A stretch of DNA of 10,032 nucleotides, from NCBI GenBank assembly GCA_937890735.1, contig CALACZ010000100.1, positions 1-10,032 of the forward strand. Direction: 5' to 3'. Each line of letters opens with the position of its first letter. Positions within the stretch are counted from its first letter, which is position 1. The stretch comes from an uncultured Bacillota bacterium. Lineage in GTDB: Bacteria; Bacillota; Clostridia; Oscillospirales; Oscillospiraceae. Made by a program: the position numbers and the translations under genes. This document shows positions 1 to 6,700 of this stretch, one piece after another. Under the pieces are notes generated by a model. That model was not told the origin of the DNA. It worked only from the letters and a program-made list of their open reading frames with translations, and did no database searches.

Positions 1-212
1 CCAGTGGTCGAACCGCCGGTCGTAGAACCGCCGGTCGTTGAGCCGCCCGTCGTAGAACCGCCGGTCGTCGAACCACCCGTCGTAGAACCGCCAGTCGTCG
101 AACCGCCAGTCGTCGAACCACCAGTCGTCGAACCACCAGTCGTCGAGCCGCCGGTCGTAGAACCGCCGGTCGTAGAACCGCCCGTGGTCGAACCGCCGGT
201 CGTAGAACCGCC
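1..212 (-). repeat. 15-bp tandem repeat coding for (GGSTT)n
   Basis: About 14 in-frame units of 15 bp run without interruption from position 212 to the left edge and presumably continue beyond it. Each unit encodes Gly-Gly-Ser-Thr-Thr. Units differ only at synonymous positions (TCG/TCT for Ser, ACC/ACG/ACT for Thr, GGC/GGT for Gly), so the peptide is perfectly kept while the DNA is slightly varied. It forms the linker after the cohesin domain. Such repeats can change unit number by slippage or recombination without breaking the frame. Confidence 0.95.
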
Positions 213-686
213 AGTCGAGGCAGTGACCGTTACGCCGCCCGCAACATATGTTGCAGTGATCTTTTGGCTGACCGATGCCAGCTTTGTGCTGCTGATGCTC
301 ACCTCAGACAGACCTGCTGCCGCACCTTCCTTAACTAGGAACGTTACGACCAGGATCGTGCCATTTTCCGAGATCGGCTTGGCATTTGCAAAGACAAGAT
401 TTACCTGCCCAGCCTTCTCCTCACGGGTGTCGAAAAACGCATTCAGTTTGCTCTCAACGTTTTTCAGCTCCAGTGCGTCGGCGTCATAGTTGACCGCCCA
501 TTCGTAGTTCGTAAAGCCGGGGTTTCCGGCAACGCTCACAGCCAGCGATACCTCTTCGCCAGCCGATACCGCGTCAGTGATCGTTTCCACCGTAACAGTC
601 ATCGGGTCTGCTGCCAGCGCGGCGGCAGAGAATGAGAATACCAGCAGAACCGCGAGCAGAATGCTCAACAAACGCGTTCTTTTCAT
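1..686 (-). CDS. Secreted cohesin-domain protein with GGSTT linker (3' end outside window)
   Basis: The visible 228 residues begin with a signal peptide (MKRTR, a hydrophobic stretch, then ALA|AD, cleavage predicted after about residue 25). Residues about 29-155 resemble a cohesin fold: an opening VTVETITDAVSAGEEV strand, then NPGFTNYEWAVNYDADALEL, then NGTILVVTFLVKEG, and a closing GGVTVTA strand. Cohesins bind dockerins and build cellulosome-like complexes outside the cell. From residue 158 the chain is pure GGSTT repeat to the window edge, a flexible Gly/Ser/Thr linker that probably leads to further modules or an anchor. The ATG at 684-686 is supported by an AAAGGA ribosome binding site nine bases upstream and by the signal peptide. 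It follows the dockerin gene by 100 bp on the same strand with no visible promoter, so co-transcription is likely. The cohesin call rests on pattern recognition; another cohesin/CBM-type beta sandwich is the main alternative. Confidence 0.85.
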   Translation of the reverse strand, partial: MKRTRLLSILLAVLLVFSFSAAALAADPMTVTVETITDAVSAGEEVSLAVSVAGNPGFTNYEWAVNYDADALELKNVESKLNAFFDTREEKAGQVNLVFANAKPISENGTILVVTFLVKEGAAAGLSEVSISSTKLASVSQKITATYVAGGVTVTASTGGSTTGGSTTGGSTTGGSTTGGSTTGGSTTGGSTTGGSTTGGSTTGGSTTGGSTTGGSTTGGSTTGGSTT

Positions 687-695
687 TTCATCAAG

Positions 696-701
696 TCCTT
701 T
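696..701 (-). promoter_or_regulatory. Ribosome binding site of the cohesin gene
   Basis: AAAGGA on the minus strand lies nine bases before the ATG at 684-686. It fixes the start used for the cohesin gene, and the resulting N-terminus is a good signal peptide. Confidence 0.75.
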
Positions 702-723
702 CTGTAGCTTTGATTTATCTCCA

Positions 724-753
724 CCTGCATCCCGCAGGTCGGCGGGATGCAGG
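724..753 (-). other. Intergenic 12-bp perfect hairpin
   Basis: CCTGCATCCCGC (724-735) and its exact reverse complement (742-753) are separated by a 6-base loop. It sits between the stop of the dockerin gene (787-789) and the ribosome binding site of the cohesin gene. Neither side is followed by a T run, so it does not look like an efficient intrinsic terminator. It may be an mRNA-stabilising or processing element, or a partial attenuator that sets the ratio of the two gene products. The role is inferred. Confidence 0.7.
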
Positions 754-786
754 CAAATCGGAGTTCAGGAGAAAGCGTGCGCCCTC

Positions 787-3700
787 TCAATCTCTGTAGC
801 CAAGTGTCCGGCGAAGCACCAGCACCGCGTCCGAAGTGTCCACGAAGCCGTCGCCGTCCATGTCGCCATAGAGGATGTTGAAGTCCTCGTCCTTGTATCC
901 AAGCGCGTAGCGCAGGATCAGAACGGTGTCGGATGTATCGACGTCACCGTCCATGTTCACATCGCCCATCTCAAAGACAGTCCCCGCAAAGGTCTCGTCC
1001 AGCTTGGCGATGCGCTGTGTCAGCCAGCTGCGCAGATCGGTGAGGACGGAAGCGTAGGTCGCGTCCTGCCAGATGTGACCGGCGTTCTCCGGGTTGCCAA
1101 CGCGGATATAATCCCAAAGGACAAAGTTCATTTCCGCGCTGCTCGTCAGGCGGTCGGCGTAATCATCGATCGCACCGTTCTTCGCGAGCAGGTCATTTAC
1201 CAACGGCGCGAAGGTTTCCGTGTAGCAGCGGATAACTGCCGCGCGGAAGTCCGGGATCTGGATCAGCGCCTCCGCCAGATAGTGATAATCGGTGATGTCG
1301 GGGCTGATCTGTTTTGTCCAGCCCGTGCCGAGCGTGATGTCCTGATCCCAGATCGGACCGGCGTACATCTTTCCATCGATGTCCTTGTAGAAGTACAGCG
1401 AGGAAACGAAGCCGTCCGGGTTCAGTGCCAGCTCCTGCATCAGGAAGATCTTCACGAGCGAATCCCGATCGACATAGTCGTAATAGTGCAGCCCGGTGTC
1501 CTCGTTATAGCCCGTGTACGCGCCATTTTCGTCCACGGCGTAGACCGCGTCCTCAAATGCCTGATAGTATTCGCTGATGTACCGCATGGCGCTGTCGCCG
1601 CACCATTCCGGGCTCTTGACGTTCATGCCCTTGCCCTGACGGGTGATAAAGCCGCTGACTTCGTCGGGCTGGTCGTGATTCAGCTCCAGCAGATAGCCGC
1701 CCGTGATGTTCTCCGGCTCGGTCAGGCCCGTCGTGTAGTAATACGTCAAGTCGTAGCCGTTTTTGCCGGTAGCCGTCTTCATCTCCGTGCCGTAGGTCGC
1801 ATTCAGTTCTTTGTACGCGTCCTCCATGTCGGTGATGTCAACGCCGGTGGATTTGACGGCGTTCTTTTCACTCAGCAGATACACGCCGCGATATTCGCCG
1901 TCATAGTACAGGTTCACCCAGTCGCAGCTTGCCGTGTAGGGCATTTGCAGCTCGGCTGCCAAGTCCTTAAACAGCTTGTCGTGCATCAGCGTCGCGTCGA
2001 AGTAGTTCGCAAGCAGGACCCACGTCTTGACGTTTTCGTCGGTCTGCAGCAGATCGGACGCCGTTTCCAGCTTGATCTGATACGACTTCTTGTTGGCGTA
2101 AGTAAAGGTAGAATTGCCGCGCGCCTTGAGCTCAGTGATGTTCGTCGCGGCGATCTCACCGCCGTTCGCATCCAGCATTCTGAGCGCCGCCGTCGTGCTG
2201 TTTCTCTTGCTCGCGTCGATGTAGGCGCGGCCTTCCTCGGCGCTGCTGCTCGTCAGGTAGATGGTCGGCAGCTCCGTCGCCTGCATGACGCGGACGGTGA
2301 AGACTTTACCGTTACCGACCTTTGCGGTCAGCGTGCGATAGCCGTCGGTCTCAGACGCGAGAGCGGAGACATTCAGCGTCTCGCCATCCTGGAGCATCTG
2401 GCTGCCAAGGTCACCCGTGACCACCAGCTCGCCTGCGTCAGAGGAGCGCGTGAACGATGTCTTCAGGCTCGTCAGGTCCGCCGAGGCGGGCAGGAACAGA
2501 TAGTTCGTGCCGTTCACGGAAGCCGCCGAAACTTGCACATCATCGACCGTCACGGTCATCGCCGTTACGTCGGCGGACAACGGCAGAGCGCTGACAGCGC
2601 AGACCGGCGAGAACTGCGGGTGGCTGTATGCCGTATCGTTCGACATAGCAAAGCCCTTGACAACGTAATAGGTCGTCTTGTTCGGCACAAGCCCGGTCAG
2701 CGCAAATTCGCAGGTTTCGGTCGTGCCGATCTTCGTTCTGCCATCCCCGTTTGCGTCGCAGGAATAGACCTCGTAATACGTCGCGCCGGGCGCGGCGGAC
2801 CAGGTGAGCTTCGCCGTCGTCTCCGTGATGTCCTTCACAGTGACCGTTCCAACTTGGGCCGGGACGATGATATACGTCAGCTCGACCCTCCCGTAGTAAT
2901 TGCCCTTGCCCTGGTAGACGATCTTGGCAACGCCGATCTCCTTATTGTCCGGCCACTGCACATACAGGTCCTTCATGATGCCGTCATCATCCACACCAGC
3001 GTCGTTCGAGCTCGTCAGGATATGATCGCCGTGCTTGGCGAAGCTGCTCGGGCGGATGCCGCCGGGCTGATACGCATACTGCGGGATCGAAGTATCCTCG
3101 CGCGGCTTCTCCGCCGAGCCGAATTTGAACTCGACCGCGTCGCCGGCAATGTCGATGCCGTGGAAGCTGCACTTGCGGCACACATGATCGTCATCCCAGT
3201 CGTGCCCCTCCGGGTAGAGGAACTGGCTGACGTCCTTCGCGCCGCATTCCGGGCAGGTGTCGGTCGTGTGCCCGCCGGTCACGCAGGTGCGGTCATCCGT
3301 GCGCGTGGTCTCGTAGGCGTAGCCGCTCTCGCAGGAGTGATAGATCTTTTCGCCGTGGCTCGTAAAGGCGTTTTTCTTCAGCGTGCCGTCCGTCAGCACA
3401 GCCAGTTTGCCGTCCGTCGTTTTCAGCACGCCGGTGTACTTCGTCTCCGCGGCGTCGGCAGTCGCTGCGCACAGCGCGCAGGTAATCGTGCCGTTCTGCA
3501 TATCGTACAGGCTGCTGGAGTTGAAGGTATGCTTGCCCAGCTCGCAGTCCGTGCGTGTTTTGGTGTAGGTATCGAGCAGCTCGCCGTCATAGCGGTATGC
3601 GCGGATTGTCATGGCTTCCTTCGTCGCCTCGGCGGTCATGTACAGACCCTGATAGTCCGTGCGCTCAATGATCTTCGCGTGGGCGTCCAGCGGCGTGCAG

Positions 3701-6700
3701 GTCGCGGTCTTGCCGGACAGGTCGCCGCAGATGTAATAGACAATGCCCTTGGAGCTGTCCAGCGGCTGCTTCACATTGCCGAGCATCGGATAGGTTCTCG
3801 CATAGGAGTTATCGTCTCCGCTGAACACAAAGTCGAAGCCCGCTCTTTCAAGATTCGCCGCGATTGCCTCGATGGACTCTGTGGACAGGACGCCTTCCGT
3901 GCCGTAGACCGGCGCATGGGTGACCAGCACCTTCCAGCTGCAATCCGTCTCGAGCTGTTCCGCAATCTCGGCGGTCGCCTGGACCAGATCACCGTTCGGC
4001 GCGTCCTGGCTCTGGTGGTTGACCACCACAACGCACACATCGCCGTATTCCACGGCGTACCAGCCGTTCGGCTCTCTCTGCGGCAGGTCGAAAATGTTGC
4101 CGGTTATATCGCCGTTGCTGTCGCCCTGGTATTCATGGTTGCCCATTGCATGAACGAGCGCCGTGCCGTTCAGGTTTTTCTGGTTGACCACGGTGAAGAA
4201 GGTGCGCCAGTTTGCAAATGTGGTAACGTCGTCGATCGCGTCGCCGGTCTGGATGCCGAAGTCATAGCTGCCCTTGCGAAGCTCCGTCAGCGCGCGTTCC
4301 AGATTGGCAGTGCTGCTTGTCTGAATATCGCCGAGAATGAAGAAGCTCGTCGTCTGCTTTGCCGGGTCAGCCGTGGTGAAATGCTCGGTCTCCGACCACG
4401 TTTTGCCGTCGCCGACCTGATAGTAATAGGTCGTCCCAGCCTTCAGCCCGCGCAGGCGGACGGTGTTGCAGCGCAGCGCGCTGCCGGACGTGCTCTGCAC
4501 AAAGAATTGCAGCTCCGATGTTCCCGTGCATTCAAACGCGTCTGTCATGTCTGCGTTTTCCGAATAGCGGACCGCAGCATTTTCCGCCGAGCTGTCGATG
4601 CTGCACAGCCAGGTGATGCTCTGCGCGGTGGACGCGCCCGCCACGGCGTTGTTCTGCACGCCGTACGGCAAACCGTCGTTTACCGTCGGCTTGTCGCAGA
4701 CCACGGCGCTTGCGTTCTGCGAGCGTCCGGCGGAGGATACCGCGTGGAGCGTTTGCAGTCCCGCCGTCGTAAACGTATATTTGAGCGTTCCGTCCGGGCC
4801 GGTCTTACCGAGGAGCGTATCGCCCGCGTAAATGCTGGCGCGTGCCTGCGGCTCGCCAGTTCGGTCCGTGACGCGCAGCGTGGTCTGCGCGCCGACAAGG
4901 AGCGTCCGATCGACGTGCAGCTCGCACGCCGTCGCCAGCGTCACCCGCTGTGCGCTTCCAACGAACGTATTCCGCTCGGTCGGTGTCTGGTAACTCGCCT
5001 GCGCGATGGAATATTCAAAATACTTGTCCGACGCGGCGCTCTCCGGGATGGTCAGCACCAGGCACGCCATCTCGTGGTCGTATGCCTGCACGGTGCGCGC
5101 CGTCTGCATCACAACCGTGGACACCGCAATGTTCAGCCGAACGCGGCTGTCAGAGATCTTTTCCACCGTCGCGGTGTAGCCGTTTGCGGGTTCTACCTCG
5201 ACGTTAGCGTTCAGATAGCTCGCCGGGAGCTCGATTTCCAGCGAGGCGCTGTTGATCTGCTCATCGGTCACGTTGACCACATACAGCGCAAATTCCTTGC
5301 CGATCTCCGGCGCTGCCTGCTGCGGCACAACGGCGATGCCCGCCTCCGTGCCCTCCGGGTCGGCTACGCGGAAGTAATACGTCGTGTTCGTCTCGTTGCC
5401 GTACAGGTCCTTGAGATAGATCGTCAGCGAATGCTCGCCGTTGCGCAGGCCGAGATCGTACAGGTACAGCGTGCTCGCACTGATCTCGGCTTTCGCCGTC
5501 CGATCGATGCCGTCAACGTAGACGCGCGTCGATGCGGTGTCAATGCCGCTGGCGTATTTGTCAGTCGTTTCGCTGTCAGAGTAGTTGACCGCGAAGCTCA
5601 GTGAGCTGCCGGTCACCTCAGTCTCCTGCCCGGTGTACAGCACCGTGCCGGTCGACGTCTCCGTCACCGATTCGATGGCGGGGTTGTTCACGTCGTTCGT
5701 ATTCGTGCCGTAGATGAACTGAATATTGTCGATTAGGATATACGCGTCCTTGCACGCGTCCTTATACTCACTGTTTTCTGTGAGCTTACCGGCATTCTGC
5801 GGCGAAACAAGATGCACCGCATAGGCGCGGTAGAGGTCGATCGGCATCTGCATACTGGAAATATCCGCCTCGACCCAGATCCAGCCGCGCCCCGCCATAT
5901 CGCTCAGCGTGCTGAGCACTACAGTGTTGCCTTTCTCATCCACGGCAGAACCGTAATACTGCGAATACATTGTCACGCATGACGGGATCTCGCCTTCGAC
6001 AAAGGTAAATGTGCCGTCTGCATTCAGTTTATTGTAGCCGTTTCCATTCACCGTACTGTTTGCACCGCCGGCGGAAATGACCTTCAGGATGGAATCATCA
6101 TTCTTGCGGTCTGCCGGAACATTGACCCACATACCGATCTTGGTCGGCTGCTGCATATTGACCAACAGGTCGCAGGAATAGCCGAAGTCTGCGGCAACAG
6201 GCGCTGTAGCGCTCACCTTGGTGAAGTCATACGCCAGCTTATACGCGCCCTCGCCAAAGCGCACGCCGTTTTCCTTCCCGGTCACCACGCCAGAGCCTGA
6301 ATAGTCAGCACCGACTCTGCCAGCGCCGGATCGGACCCACAGGCGATAGTTCTGAATTTCCTCCGCGCTCAATTGCCCGCCATGACCATTATTTGTCGAA
6401 TGGTTATCAGAACCGGGTTCTATGTAGGTATTCCAGTAGCTCTCAATGGACGTCGATGCATCGGGCGCTTCAAAGTCAAAGAGCACCAGCGGTTCAAGTC
6501 CGACCACCAGCTCGACCGAACCATTGACGGACGAGTCGGCTTTCAGCACGACATTTACCGTTGCACGAAGAGAGTTTTCCTTGTCTGCAACGAATTGATT
6601 ATTCTCAAATTTGCCGAGGGTGAATGCGGGATCCAGATTCACCAGCTTTGCGTTTTCTTCCTCGGTGCACGCTTCCCAGCCGTCGTCTGTCAGCTTTTCA

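Noticed and set aside
1..212. Short regular repeats considered as a CRISPR array.
   Set aside because: The units are contiguous 15-mers without spacers and encode a regular GGSTT peptide in the cohesin gene frame.
4..489. Plus-strand frame with a VEPPV repeat.
   Set aside because: It is the antisense reading of the GGSTT repeat and cohesin coding sequence. The minus strand has a signal peptide, a ribosome binding site and a recognisable cohesin-like domain, and the plus frame has none of these.
724..753. Hairpin considered as an intrinsic terminator of the dockerin gene.
   Set aside because: No T run follows the stem on either strand, so it is listed as a hairpin of unknown role.
577..5604. 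A 1675-codon open frame on the plus strand, opposite the dockerin gene.
   Set aside because: It is codon-aligned with the real minus-strand gene, so it stays open simply because that GC-rich gene hardly uses TTA, CTA and TCA codons. The translation is low-complexity, rich in Arg/Val/Ala, has no recognisable domain, and would start inside the cohesin gene.
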